Shown: positions 11,444 through 25,800 of the stretch, piece by piece
Position numbering within the stretch: position 1 is the first letter of the stretch
Layout: each line of letters opens with the position of its first letter
From: Effrenium voratum
Taxonomy: Eukaryota; Sar; Dinophyceae; Suessiales; Symbiodiniaceae
DNA length: 64,000 nt
Direction of reading: 5' to 3'
NCBI GenBank assembly: GCA_963377175.1
Contig: CAUJNA010001469.1
Coordinates: forward strand, 911,001 to 975,000
Notes under the pieces: model-generated
Told to the model about the DNA's origin: nothing
Seen by the model: the letters and a program-made list of their open reading frames with translations, nothing else
Database searches by the model: none
Position numbers and translations under genes: made by a program

Positions 11444-13700
11444 GGCCACGCGCTTCTCAAAGCAGCATCAAGGCAAGCTTTTCGTGACAGGCAGGTCCTG
11501 ATGTAAACCAAAGCAGGTTATTCGCCGCGTCAATTTCAGTGTTCCTTGGATCAAAGACGCATTGTTCTTGGATTCTGCTCAGTACCGAATGTGTTCCATG
11601 CAGTCGCATTTTGTGCGTAGTGCCAACTTACCCCGTAGATCCCTCCTAACCTGTTTTGTTGTGGTTGGGCACCTGCCCTTAATGAGGCGCTGCTTTCATG
11701 GAGTAGCCCTAGATCGGAAAACTCGAGACTCAAGCCAATCTGGCACCCCGCAAAGCCAATTGAGTGAACAGTTCTAGGACGCGCGTTGGTTTCCCTCCAT
11801 TGACTGGATAAAGGGGGTCGACCTCTATAGATGATGTTTTGGGGGTAAACCGACCCCTTGTATTGTCTCCAAAAGACGCAAATGTCAGTTTTGCAATCCT
11901 TCCACGTCACCAGCCCTTGAGTTTTCTATCGGGTATTTTTGCATAGTCGAATCGCACTTTCGGAAATATCCCAATATATAGGTTGTTTCCAAATGATGGT
12001 TTTCTTTTTAGGTTTCCCTTTAAACCAACCAAACAAATGGGATGCCCAACTCTGCTGGGCAAGTTGTGCACCAGACGAACTTGCGGTGCCTTAGAACTTT
12101 CTCCCCTAGTGCCGGCTTACTGGCCAACCCAAACGTTCTGAGGGCCGGCGTTTTTCTCTTGACGCCTTGACGAGTCGGTCACCAGGGGCCCCCATGAAAA
12201 AGCGAGTCGGTTGCCGCCCTTGACCATTTGGGTGGCTGGTTTAAAAGGAAACCAAAAGGAAAATGTCCCCCCAATTTTGGGGGGCACGGGGGTCCTCCGA
12301 ATTATTTTGAGACAAACCCGGCTTTCCTCGGGGGAAGCCTTCCCTTTGCAAGGTTTTTTGTATTTGCGGCCCCGGCGACAGACTGCCAGGAGAATGTGGA
12401 GTACACTGCCCAGGGCGTAAGCCGTTGGGCGCAAACCGAGATCTCCGTGCAGGCGAGACCGCACAAAACGAAGGGGTTGAGGGACTGCGTATGGCTAGAT
12501 GCCAAATGCAATTGATGGAGACTCAGGATAAATGAACCCCTGGTTGACGAATACTGTCCCGTTTCGAGGAATTCCTACACTAGTCAAAACACCCCTCAGT
12601 ACAGCAATCCACCAGGCTGATTCAAACATGTTGCACGTTTTGCCTTCAGACCGGGTGTTCCCTTTATGGTGCTATATGGCTGTGGGTCAAAACCAATGGT
12701 ACCATTTTGGGGTAGGTGTACCACCCATTTTAGTCTATTGTAGTGGGGATTGGGATGTTCACTGGGGGTACGGGATTTTGACCCATGGCCACATCTGCAA
12801 ATTGAAATGACCCTGCAGCAGCAAGCTTATCGAAACCTCGAGTGCCCTGATGTGTTCTTTGAGCCGTTTTCCATTAACATCAGCCAAACAAAGGGCAAGC
12901 TGCATGGGTCCATGGAAATCCACTGGTCTGGGATATGGTTTTGTCGTTTTCTAGGACTCGGACCCCCAACATGAGCTTTGGTTTTCCTTTTGTTCTTCTT
13001 TTTGAAGCAGCCCGAAAAGGGGTACCAACTCCGAAAAAGGCGAGCCACCCATAGTGACAGTATGCGACTCCAAGCTGAAGTGGCCGATGGGAGCAGATTG
13101 ATGTCAATGCCGACCTTTCGGCCCGAAGGCAACGCTGGCGAGGGGTGACTGCCCGACACACCAACACGCCGGGTTTTCCCTTGCTTTCCTTTCACAACCA
13201 GCCAGAAAGCCAGCCAACCAAGCAACCAAGCAACCGACCAACCAACCAAGCGAGGTGTCACACACAAAATGGGTGACCGTGGTCTTTGCTCAGACAGCAG
13301 CTTTTGTGTTTCTTTCCGACCAGAGGGTCCCAGTGCCTCCCAAAAGTGTACTTCCAGACATTTCGACCGTCTAAGTAGATCAGTCGATATCTTTGGAGTT
13401 AGCGACGGACCCTTACACCAGATCGAGTTTGCTTCCCCTCAACAGATGCAGTGATTCCCGTCGACTCATTTCAGCTGACATTATTTTCCTCGTGACCAAC
13501 TTGATCGGGTTGGCAGCCTAGGGGGAAAACTCAACATGGGTTTCGGTCGGGCCCCAGAATTCGATTTATCCTCCAGGGCCTCAGCATAAGAGCGCTCCCA
13601 CGGAGGCAACTGCCACCAAGGAGAATCCACAGCCACAAAAGCATTTGTCTTAGAATAGACCAGCCCAGCGTTTCCCTTTTCAGCTTCAGCAAGGGTGCCA
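11444..13700. other. Intergenic or 5' intronic DNA, mostly repeats
   Basis: No complete gene is seen here. Parts of family A elements occur around 12000-12050, 12226-12310 and 12968-13053. One exon-like block sits at 12390-12452 on the + strand (21 codons, AG|G acceptor, CAG|GC donor, peptide ENVEYTAQGVSRWAQTEISV); it could be an upstream exon of the next gene. A GGTT/AACC-rich stretch lies at 13195-13255. The rest shows nothing recognisable. Confidence 0.4.
12390..12452 (+). CDS. Candidate internal exon, unassigned
   Basis: This is a 63 bp open block (21 codons, phase 0 in and out) between an AG|G acceptor and a CAG|GC donor. The peptide begins ENVEYTAQGVSRWAQ. It is GC-richer than its surroundings. 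It might belong to the 5' part of the DUF6445-like gene, but no linking exon is proven. Confidence 0.3.
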
Positions 13701-13801
13701 ACTCCGAAAACGACGCTTCCAAAAAGAACGCGGCCGTTGCTCCGCGCTGGGCCTCGACCTTTGCGCGCTGGCCACGCGACTCCCGCGGCCGGTGCTCCGA
13801 A

Positions 13802-16800
13802 ATGGCCCCGAAAGCTGCGGCGCTGGCCGCTCTTGCAGTGGTGAGTGCAGAGCCACCAGAGGCACAGGGAGCCGGCGGGACGGCGCTTTCCGCTTGCCAC
13901 TTTGATTTCCAACTTGCTTAAGTACGTTGCAACCACGCTTAGAAGTGGGACAACGCGGGTTGGTTGAGTTGTATCCATGCTTACAACCTGCGACCTTACT
14001 AAGTTGGGCTTGGAAAGATGACCAAACCACCGTTGGGTAGAAATGTCGGTGTTTCTTCAAATAGAGGACTCTACAAATGGGTTGGTTCCTTTCGGTTTCC
14101 CTGCAAAACCATCAAACCAACTCTGCCATTGGAGAAACTCTGATTTGCAACAAGCTCATGAAGGTCTCCTTGTAGTTTGGTGGGTGAGTCATGATGAATT
14201 ACCCAGATGTGCAGTTTGCAGCTTGGACCTCCGCAACTTGCGCGTCATTCTAGGATGACACTCAACCCCCTATTGTTTGCTAGAAGGCGCTGATATCCAT
14301 CCCTCGGGTCTCCTCAATGCTACGGCATATATTCACTCACTTCCCGAGTTCCTGGACTTTGACCGTTTAGTGGCGACAACCAGTTTGGTTTTGTTTGGCC
14401 AATCCACTCAGGAAGTGAGTTTTTGGGCTAGACTTAAAATATAGGAAATATAATCTGAAAGTATTTTTTGTTGAGTGCCCCAGATGAGGGCCAAGCAATG
14501 TACGAAGTGGGGGTGCATCCCAATAAAGGCTCAGCTGTCCACATATGCCTTTTCACTCTGCAGGCATCCTGTCTTACAGACATTGGCGGAATCGTATGAT
14601 CGCCTGGGAAGCAGATTTTACCAGCATTCAATTGTGCAAAAATCAGGGTTCGCTACAAGTGGATACAAGTCTTGTTTCCTTTAAAGGTGACGCAAAAGGA
14701 GCCCCCTATTCTTGGAAGTACCCGGATAGATGTTCAAGAAAACTCGCCTGACGGGGACTACTGTAAGTGGATGCAAGTTGTTTATTGCATGATGGCAGAT
14801 TTATTTGTGAAATTATTTGGGTCGCCACTTTCTGTAATTTCAAGGAGATCCCCTTTAAAGTGAAGTAGACATAGAGAGGGCCCACTTGGGTATCGGTTTG
14901 TTGGCCTTTGATTTGGCTTGGTTTCTTCTCACACTACTCGTTTGTGGCCGTAGGTATGCTGCTTCAAGAAGTCTGACGTGCGGCAGCTGAACATATCAGG
15001 TGTCGATACACTGGTCATTGACAACTTCTTTTGCAAGCCATTTCTCGACTCTCGGCTTGCTCATCTTCCATTTTCCAAAGAATATGTCTTATTCTCCCCA
15101 GTTGGTTTTGAAGGGAATTTATCACTACTGCAAATGCGTTTCGTGTTTATGTTCCAGGGGACTGACGCAAATGGAATGTATTTGTCTACGTGTCGCGGAC
15201 CATTGGACTTGTGGCCGGGAGGGTGATTCGTCAACCAGGACATCGTCTGATGCCCTCGGTCTGGGGGTCCATGAGCACGACCCTCATGTTTATCTACCAG
15301 GCGTGCGATATAGATCATAATTGTGATTTGACTCAAAGGGAAACCAACTTCTTTTTTCTTTTTTAACAGGACCCCCCACCCCTTTTAGCACCCAGTGTCC
15401 AAGCATGTTTGCAATGCAGCAACTCGTACCAAGTGTTGCCACGCTTGCGAGCTTCTTCCCAGGCCTCTAGGGTCAAGGCGCTTACACATTCCTGGAACCT
15501 CAGCGGCTCTTAAGGTTCTGAGAACCATTTTGTTTGCTCGGGGCTCCCTTCATGATTTGCTTCTGTCTTGGCAGTTCCGAGGGGAAGCCGCCTGATTCCC
15601 CTAGGATTCTTTGCTTTAGGGTGGGGGATTTGAGGTTAAAGGCCATGCGGTTGAAGAGAGGACCACAGAAAATGTTGAACTTCTGTTGGTTTCCCAATTC
15701 AAAACCATAGAATTGGTGACCAAAGAAATGGCGTTTAATTGTCAGTCCTTGGTTTCCCCTTGATATCACCCTTTACGGGTCGCCTGTTTTATGAGAGACA
15801 CATTTCAATCGTGCAGACAACTCGGCCTTTTGGCCATCGTGGGGGCGAATAAGCATGCGACTTCCAACTAATTGAACTTAGCTGGCTGGGTGAGAGGAAC
15901 GAGCAACCCGAGCAAGGGATGTACCCGCTTACCAACCAGCAATTGAGCAACATGGAGTTTTCCAACGACTAGCCAGTTGGGGCCCCCTTTCCCACCAGAA
16001 TGTTTTTAGAACCCCTTCTAAGCACCCCTGCTGAGAAGATTCCAAGTCCCTTCATGTTAAAGGGGCCCCGACTCAGCTAGTCAAAATAAGGGAGTTTGAG
16101 CTGGTGGTTTCATTTTCGCTTCCCCTACCACCCTGATAAGGGTAGCCTCACAGAACACATCCACATACACTGTTAAATTAGCGTGGCTCTCCTGCCTCTA
16201 CTGCTTCCACTATATACCCCCAAACCAAAGTGAGACCCAGGAGGGATTTTAGTGGATATACATCATTGGACCCTCCATACAGGTCCGGATCTCAGAAATG
16301 CCCTTTTTGAGGTCTCATGATTCTTAGCTCCCTCCATCTTTTTCTTGGGTCCCTGGGTATTCATTTGGGGCTGGATGCGGGTTCCGATCGGAGGACTTTG
16401 CTTTGAGCCTGGCGGAGACCGGGTACCGCTTGGGCTTCTTCAAGACGGAGACGGACTTTCCAGGCAGCTCGTCATACCCAAGTTCCATGCAAGCCACACG
16501 GAACCCATTTTGTCAATTAAGCCAACGATACCCAAAGCCCACAGAACCATGGTAAATGTGATCGTCATTTAGGGGGTTGGTTGTTGCCTGACTTTCAGTA
16601 TTCATGGTATCCACCGTAGGCCTGCGTGCAAAGAACAAAACAAGCTTCGTCACGTGTTGGTGCTATTTCGCGACGGCCCATGAAGGTTCCGCTTAGCTTG
16701 CCCAGATAGGAAAGGGGAAACCATCCATTGTAAAATTTGGCAAGAAACCCTATCCCTAAACAACCCTATAGAAAGCATGCCGGGGAGTGGTGCTTTAAAT

Positions 16801-19800
16801 TTGGAGTTTTGGGTTCAAGGGAAGCCAAGCTTGGAAGTACACTGTGTCCACTGTTCGGGTTGAACACAGGGGCCGTAGAATGCGAGGTATCGGTTTTGGG
16901 TAGGCCCATATTGATGTCTGGTGGTGATCTTGTCGGGGACCCAGAGTACGCTGGAGTGCTTCGAAGCAGCTGCGGGCTAGAGTTCTAGAAGCGTTTGGGT
17001 TGGTCGATCAGTCGGTCAGCCGGTCACTGGGTCTGCAGGTCTCCCTAAACCGCCCATGACCATGTTTAAAAGTTTAGTCATGACCTCCAAGGGCGATCAC
17101 CTTGTATTTCTGGATCCAAACTGGGCAACTGAAATTCTCAAGCCACGCAACACTTACTCTCCCATTCTAAACCTATACCCCATCCTCACGGGCCATAGTC
17201 CCGCCCTAAGCCCACCGCAACCGCACCAGAAACCAGACCCACCCCCACCCCGCCTCAAACTTTTACTAAACCCAAACTAATTTACCCCAATACCCGCACA
17301 CACACACACACACCCTAAACCCTCCCCCCTACTTATACTCTAAGCTCACCTTCGGCAGGGAACTGGTTAACCCTTTAGGAGTTTCGACATCATTGACAGG
17401 GTTGCTACTATGGGAGCCGTTAAATTGGTTGGTTCGGTTTTGTGCTTTGAACCCACACGAATGAGGGCTGAACTTTGAGGCCCTCCTTGTGTTTGTGTGT
17501 CATGTTTGTGAGTGGCTCTTGCTCTCGGCGACGGATTACCTTAAAATAATGTTCCAAACAAGGTACTCTTGTCTGATAGGCCCTATCGTATGCCGCCGAA
17601 GGGAGTGACTTTTTTGATGGTACCCTTTTTCTGGGTGGTTTGGCAAGCCAAGAGGAAACCCACAATTTTGTGGGGTTCCTTTATTTAAACACACACACAC
17701 ACCCTATGCTTTGCGAGAGCTGGAGGCCTGTTTTGGAAACTGCTCTTGTCCTCGGCCGAAACGCCTTCAACGCAGGCGTGGAGTTCTATTTGAAGTCCTT
17801 GGAGGCTACTTACCTAATATTTAACATTTTCTTGTTTTATTTTGGGTTTTGCGCCTTGTTTAATCCTAAATGTAACTTGCTGTTTCCTTGTTTGGGCTTT
17901 ACTTTCCCTTCACATGTCCTTTATTCTTGGCTTCTTTTTGCCCAACCAGCAAAGAGTGGTTACTTTGGTGGGTGGATCTGCTTGGCCCAGGCTGAGCGTC
18001 TCCGAGCTGTGTCCAGAAACTTGCCCCTTGGTCCGTGTTGGGCGTTTTGCTTGGGCCCTTTTAGCTCCGAAGCCGATTCCCAGTGGCCGTTTTAGTATCT
18101 GGGGTTGGTTTTTAGGGAAAAACACAACCTGTGCTTTTGCGTGGTTCTCCGATATCTCATATTTCAGAGTATATACTCTAAAGAGTCTGAAATGAAACAT
18201 CTTACAACCATGGTTGTTTTGTGTACGTTAGATGTGGGCCAAGGCGCGCGCCAAGCAGAGATCTTACGCCGTCGTCACAAGAATATGTTTCCTTTGTTTC
18301 TTGCGTTTTGCGGCACTTTCGGGGTTGTTTTGAAAAGAAAACTCAGGGAAGATCCCCGTTCTGTCACATTTGGAGATGCAGCTATATATGTAGACTGCGA
18401 TAGCTTCAAGCTGATACAGGGTTGAATTTGTCATATACAAATTTGCTATCCCCCATAATAATAAAAAAAGAAGAAGAAGAAAAAACGAGTGTTCAAGCTG
18501 AAAAGCAAAACACACTCCACTCCAAACAATCAATTTTGGCTTACTTCAGATAATTGTGCATCGTTACTTGTTCTCACCAAACAAGAATAACTCAAACAGT
18601 TAAACCATTTGACCCATGAACAGTAACAACTAAGACTGCCAAATGTATCTTTCTACTGCAGGGAGGGGTTCTCTTATTTGTGTAAAGAATGTTAGCCTGC
18701 TTTATTTTTTCCGCGTAAAGCAAAGCAGCAAACTTGTTTACAGCTGTGTTTGTTTACTTTAGCCAGCTTTATGTCTTACTTTTCACGGCCCCATTGTTTC
18801 CCCGTTTAGTATTTTACTTCTACTCCGGGAAGGTAAAACAAGTAAACTGGTACAAAATGTGCAACTTCTGGTCACATAAAAGCAAAAAGTGAAGCTCCCA
18901 AAAGTACTGTTCATACGTCAGGAAGTTTTACTTGTTTCCTGAGTAAAATGAACGCAATAAAAGTACATCTCTCAACTGTAAAGCTGTTTTGCTTGCGGCT
19001 TTTTCACTTTGTACTTTTCGTGGGTCAAAGTGTTTAATTCTTACTTGTTATATGCATTGTTGGATGGTGATTGCGTATCTGTCGAGAAACATGCGCGCTC
19101 CGTGCAGGGTGTTTGCAGTTGTTTGTGCGACTCTGTCCACTGTTTGAATTAGTACATATGCGTTCTTGCAGGGCCATTGCAGTCTGTTTGGGGATTGCCA
19201 TGGTACTATGTCTACCAACTGAAACACCTTGGTTTTGGGAAGGGGGTTACCATATATTTGTGTAGCACATGTACTGTGCTTGTACTCGGCGTCCACATCA
19301 TGGTGGTTGTTGTTATGCTCTGTATCATTATTTTGATTCTCCTCCTTAACCTCGGTGTTCTCGATTGAATACTGAAACTTAACATTGATTAGGAGGTCCC
19401 AGCACGGCAGCTACTGAGCGACCCTTCACACTGGGATCAGAACAAGGCAGGCGGCTGCTTCATTTGTTGATGTGGGCCGCTGCAAGTTGCAGGCCCACGA
19501 GATGTAAGGTTTTAGTGCATGTTCTCGCTACCAACAAATTTAGGTAACCAGGGTTGCTCCTAGCTTATATGATGGAATATCATGGGTACCTTTCTACGTC
19601 AACATGGGGGGGGTGCCCCAAAATGGTGCCTTTTCTGTTATTCTCCCTACCCAAAAAGGGTACCCTCACAAGACACAGACACAGACACACACACACACAC
19701 ACCTTGTTTACTTTATCCCCTCATTGTGGATTGTGGATGTGTCTTTCTGTTGGGCCCCCCCCCAAATAAACCGTGGCTTTCCTTCTGGCTTTCAGACCAC

Positions 19801-22800
19801 AACAAGGGGTCCCAGACCCCCTACGACAGACCCGCGCCCTTGAGGAACGAGGGGATGCTGGGGGTGTTCGTGCGGGGCCAGTACTTGGAGTGCCTGGCGC
19901 GGGCCGGCGGCTTCGAGTCCCTCGATTTTCGGAGGACGTGGTCGAGGGGTGAGCTGGGAGTCACGGCCAGACTTCGGAGGTTCTGGTGTTTGTTTTCGCG
20001 TGTAGGGTAGGCGTTTCGGGTTTTGTTCTGTTTTTCTGAGTTGGAACCGCTGCAACCAAAGGAAAACCGAGGGTGTGGCTCGTCCCTATTTTTGTTGACG
20101 GTACTCGTTGTAGGGGTTGGCGGCGTACCTGTTTGGGGGGTTGGTTTTCAAAAGGGAAACGAAAGAAAACCGAACCATATTTTGGGGGGGATCCTCCATT
20201 TCCCTTTTGGACCTCACGTGGCAGTTGTTTTTTGGAACCCACCGCCAGAAGGTTAAGCGCTTTTGTTTCCATGTCCTCGCAAGTGAGCGGGGACTAAGTC
20301 TGGCCAAGGAGTGTTCAGCATGCAGAACATGCCGCCGAAGGCGAACAGTCGAACCAAATGAAGTTTGGTTAAAATATCCAGAAGCCTATGGTCCACGCGG
20401 GAGAGACATGTGGGACTCACTAGATCTCACACAAAAGCCGAGGGGGGAATTGTGCAATTCATATAGCTAGTTGGTTGATTGTTTTTTTTTTTTTTTTCCT
20501 ATTGTTATGTGTTTACTTGTAGTTTGTATTGTTTATTTGCTTTATTTGATTCAGTTCATGTACGTATTTGCGCTGTGGATTTGTTTATGTATTTTGGTGC
20601 TCACTTGAGCTTTTGTCCTCCAGCACTGTAGATCTCATCCCTGAGATCTCGTTGGTGCACATCGACTGGGAGCTGGCAGTGGTGAACATCCACCTGAGCG
20701 CGGGCTTCAATGACACTGGCACCGCCTTCTACAGGCCCGGCTGAAAGAGGTGTCCTTGGTTCAGTTTGGATGCAAAAGTCGATTGCACTGGCTTAAGGTT
20801 GACCCCGAAGTAATAAACCCCTGTTTTTTTAGTCGGGGGCATGTCCCGAGGTTTAGTGGGGATTCATCGCTTTTGGACGAGAACACCCAGATGAATAAGC
20901 TGGGGTTGATCAATCTGGGGTCAACATTGGCTGGGTTATTGCCCATTTACCCGAGCCATTTTTTTGTTCCAAAAGGTCCCTACTGCCAGGTATCCACCCA
21001 AGCGGTTAAACTTCAATTTTTGTTAGGTTCCATGTGGTTTGGAAGTTGGTCCTTGCTTTAAAAGGGACACCCTAGATTTTGTTAAAGGCTTTGGGGCTTG
21101 CTGGTATCCTTCATTTGAGTGCCCAACATCCCCTTTGACCATGTTAGTGGATGGTTCCTAATGGTTCGCTTTCTAGCTGGATTCGTCGGGGGTTCGTAGG
21201 GGTGCAACAAGGGTGTGTCTGTTGGTTGGAACGCCCTCCTGGTTGGCTTGAGAAACCAACCATGGGGATCCCCTATTTCAAGACACACCTAAATTTGGGG
21301 GTTGCTTCAAAGGGAAGCACCATGTTTTTCGGAGTTTTCTTTTGAGAGCGAGGTCCAAGCGAGGGCCAGGCGAGTGCGTGGGGGAGGACTTGGACCAATG
21401 CCTTGAGGACCCCATCCGACCGCACTTGCGAATCAACCGGATCTCACCTCTTGGGGTTCCTAGTGGCCGTTTTTTTCCCGTTCATCACCTGGTTTTCTGT
21501 TGTCGCATGGTTTTCACCCAAAAAAAAGAACGGGGAATCTGCAACCCTACGCAGAAATCCAAACAGCCAATCCAAAAGGCCACATAAGGTCGTGTTGAAT
21601 TTCTGGGTCCAATCTGGGTGGTGAGTTTCCCAGCTGAAAGCATTTTGGGGTCGATAGGTCCAGAAATCGTCGTGGGATGATTTGGGGCTTTCAGGGAGGG
21701 TTCAAAAAGGAAGCTTCCTGGGGGGTCCGGGGCTGTGGCTACCAGGGCGTATTGTTTGCTACACAGTGCTTCCAGTTAGCCGGGATACGTGATCAAGGGA
21801 AACCATGCATGCTTCTGGAAGCACTCGCAACGCTAGATGCGAAGCAGAACCAGGCAATTCCGGCACCCTTCAACCACTGCTTTTTGGACAGTAGTTAGGA
21901 TTTTGGACATGGGAAACGCAGTGGTTTGGAGCAGGTGCTGGTATGTTGCTGTTGTTTTCTGCACCCATGTGTCGGAAGTTGCCAACAAGGGGTCGTGTGT
22001 TGTTCAGACTTGCGGACCCCGCCCCGATAAGTTTGGTTTTGGTCGCTTGGCGCCTTCTGTCAAATAGAATGCCGGTGGACCCATGGCGGTGGAACTGAGG
22101 GTCCTGACCCATGGCAACTTACACCAGGGTAAGTGGGTTACGACTTATGTTACGTCACTCCCTGAGTTCGTGGACTTTTGTTGTTATGGCAAACAAAAAG
22201 CTTGGTGACGTGTCTTTTTCTTTGGCCGCTCAGCATGTGAGTCAACAACTTAGCGATTCGTCCTTGACCTTCGGTGCGGGTTGTGCTCACTATCTTGTGG
22301 GGGGGGGGCCGAGAGTGAGGCCTATATACCCCCAACCCCCAATTCGTTCTCTTCTCCAAAACAAGATTTTAGGGAGGGTGATGTGCATCGAACTGATCGA
22401 TCCTACTCCCCACCAAGGAACGGTCGACATATGGAGCAGAGTCAGACATGTTTTGATTGCCCCTGGCAGTGCAAAGTTGGTTTAGGCACTCTTTGGGCGT
22501 TGGAGTTCGAAGGTGGCGCGGGATGTTTGGGCTTCATCACGCCACTTTACCAGGAAACTTCCTTGTGGAGAGCGAGTCATTTGGAATCCTGCAATTTCCA
22601 CAAAAGGGTGCCTCAGGCCTTGCCTTTGGCTGGAACTGTTGCCTTCTCTTTGGAAGCCCGGAGAAACGAAGAACATACCTGGGGTCCCTCATTTCGTGAT
22701 GAGCAGACAACGTATGGCACGGAGTATCGATTTTTGGACCCCTGGCCAAGACACCCTGAGAGCATTTCACCAGCAAGCCGCGAGGTAGGTGCACCCACAT

Positions 22801-25800
22801 GCCTTCGCTATCGAAACACTGCCCGAATCTGGGCTGATCCGAAATCGAGATTCCAGGATTTCCAGGATCAGGATGCCTACCACAAGGAACACGGCTCCAC
22901 TTCCTGTGTCCTTTGCGAAGATGCGCATTTGAGTTGCAGCCAAAGGGCTGCGAGAGGCGAGGCTGTTGAAGTGTGGTCGCAGGGTTGGGCCGTGCGATAC
23001 AGTTTTTTTTTTCTTTTTTTGTTTTTTTTCTGGGACTTGTCAAGGCTTCCATTGTGGCTTTTTCTCGTTTTCTCTTCAAAACCAGCCAAAAGGGTATAGC
23101 CTCAAAAATTGCATACCCACTGCACCCGCAGGTTGCTGGCGCGACCCGGACACCCTGCGCCTTTGCCCAAAGAGCTGCGAGAGCTGCGCGGGGCTGTGGC
23201 CTGGGCCACGAGTGCCCCGTTGCTCGGACGTTCGAAAGGACTGCTGCCTTCGTTGTGGAAAAGGTCGGGGGTGCCCGTTTTGGATGGTAATCACCCCCCA
23301 AAGGGTTGGATCAGGTTGCATACGGGCGGCTTTTTTCGGGGTCCCCATTTTTGAAGAAAGTAGGGGAAACCACCCCCAAAAGCAATTTCGAGAACAACCA
23401 AGAGTAGTTAGCTTCTATTTGCTTTAGAATGTGTTGTTTTTTTTTTCAGGTTAAAGGGCATCTATCACTACTGGGCCCACTATAGTTTTTTCTGGGGACC
23501 CAAAAGCACATAAAGGACTGAGGGTCATTATTCACTGCCAGACTTAACTCACCCAGAGGGTCCCTTCGTACCTACTCAGGAGGTACTTAGACTTACTTCT
23601 AAAAGCTATCCTCAGGAGGTACTTGCATGTGGGTCAGATGGGTTCACCAATCAAATAATTGGAGGTAGTGAATGTGTCCTCCCGTTTCCTTGGCTTTACC
23701 GTAGTTTTACCCAACATTTAGAATCACATGTAATTAAACTCGAGGTCGTAAATTTCAAAACACCTCTCATTGGATGGCTAAACGTGTGGCTTCTGACACG
23801 AGAAATCTGAGGACAGGAGGATCACTCCGGGAGGTTTGAGCTGGTGCATGTGGAGCCTTTCAAGCTGAACCGGCTCATGATTTACAGCGGCCACGTCTGG
23901 CATTCATCCTTCTATCCCTTACCTGCGCTGTCCAAGCTTTTCGTGCCCCGGCATGTTTTTGCAGAGAGGATGGGGCAACTGGTGGAAACAGATGAAAAGT
24001 CACGAGCACGTTTCAAAGTAGGGGGGGCTACTAGTATCTTAAACGAATGGTGTGTTTGTTTTACTGGCAGTTTGCGTCTAAACAGTCAGGGCTAAAAACA
24101 GTTCCCTCCTTCAAAAAAAACAAGTCCAAGGTTTACGGTTTCGGGTTGTGGGCCTGGTTCACAGTTGCGGACGGTATTTTCGTTTGCACAGCAACAGGCC
24201 CCGACGCAACGGAGCAACTCACAACATTTGGAGGTCTATGGTCAGTGTGGCTTCCTGGGCTGGGGGTGGGGGGGAGGGGGAGGAGAGCTCGCCCAAATAC
24301 TCAAAGGGCTGAACTGCAAGTTGCATACTCATGAAGGCGAAAATGGCAGGGTGCTGGCTCAGCATTCGGATTTGTTCAAAGGTGGATCACCCGCGGATGG
24401 GCCGGCTGATGCTGCAGCATGGGCTTAACGTCCCGCGGCTTCAGGCAGCATATAGCGCCTTCCGGGACATTGTGGACGAACAAAGAGATCTCGGAAAAAG
24501 AGCGAAGGCGGCCCGGACCCCTTGTTGGTTAGTTTCAAAGGGAAACCGAAAGGACAATCGAAGTCATTTTGTGCGTGCCCCAAAAAAGACCTCTTCGTTT
24601 TCGTCGACCCTGCAACACATTTCGGTGACCGTGGCTGCTGGAAGACATGTTCCTTGGACATGTTTTGACCCGCCAGGCCCAGGTGGATTGCTCGGTGCAG
24701 ACAGAAGCCAGGCGAGACGTGCATGGCATCGTTCATCTGAACAATCCCGGGCCAGCTCAAACTGGACTGTGTACTGTTCTGGAAAATTTCAACTTGTGTG
24801 GCACATATGAAGTCGTTGGACCTTTTTGCGGGCAAACGATTCAGGAAGTGAGGCAATCAACAAAGGGTTGCTCCGACTCAGAAGATGAGCACGCAAGGGT
24901 TGACAATTGGAGTGACTAACTTATGATCGTGACGGATTTTCGGCCTGAACATGCTTTTCTTTTGGGGACTCAATTGGTTGATGGAGATTGATGGGGTTGT
25001 CCGTAGCGCAAATGCATCCCTTCAAAGGCTCCAACTCCCCTGGCCCTGTGTTTTCTCCAATCAGGCTTTGCAGGGTGTTTTCATCGGGGGAGGAGAGGGG
25101 AATCCCACTGCTGCGTCCACGTTAAGCTCCTTCCGAAGAGAGCACTGGCTTGCGCCGAGTTGTTGAAATTGAAACGAGAGTGTGTTTGTATTGCAACCCT
25201 TTGTTGGTTGATTTCAAAGGCAAAGGACCATGAGACCAACCATTGTTGTTTAGCGATGTTTATCGTTCGTTCCTACCCTTTCGCCAACAATCATAGAAGT
25301 GGACAATCTAAGATGACTTTCACTACCCCGCAACCACTGCCCCCAACCACTAGCCCTTACATAGTGGCCACATGGCTGCAGATGTCATGTAACGCCTTGG
25401 GGTGGTTTGGGCGTGGAAACCATGGAGACAAAACGCCTTTTCACGAGCTCGGCAGAATCCAACCCCCGATCCACTGCCATGATTGTTGGAAAGATGGCTC
25501 GCGCACTGAGTTCCTGGACTGTAGCTAGTGTTCGGGAAGACCATTTTAGCGGTAAAAAACAGATGTGGACTTTTCTGACCAAATCACTCAGGAAGTGAGA
25601 TGGTCAACTTGAGAACCGAACAGCCCCATTTGCCAGCACTTAGGAGGCGGTTCTAATATCTGGTTTATGGCCGATCTAAACCTGTTTTTTCATCTTAGAA
25701 CCAAGTCAATGGGTTCGGGGCCTTGCTCAATTTGAGAACCTAAAGCCTAAAGCTCTCATTTTACCGTCGGCCTGCTGAATGAAGGGTGGGTTTCTCCGAA

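Noticed and set aside
22537..23301. A 254-codon minus-strand open frame
   Set aside because: Its composition drifts through repeat and poly-A sequence (KKTKKEKKN), no domain is seen, and it crosses + strand exon-like islands with proper splice sites.
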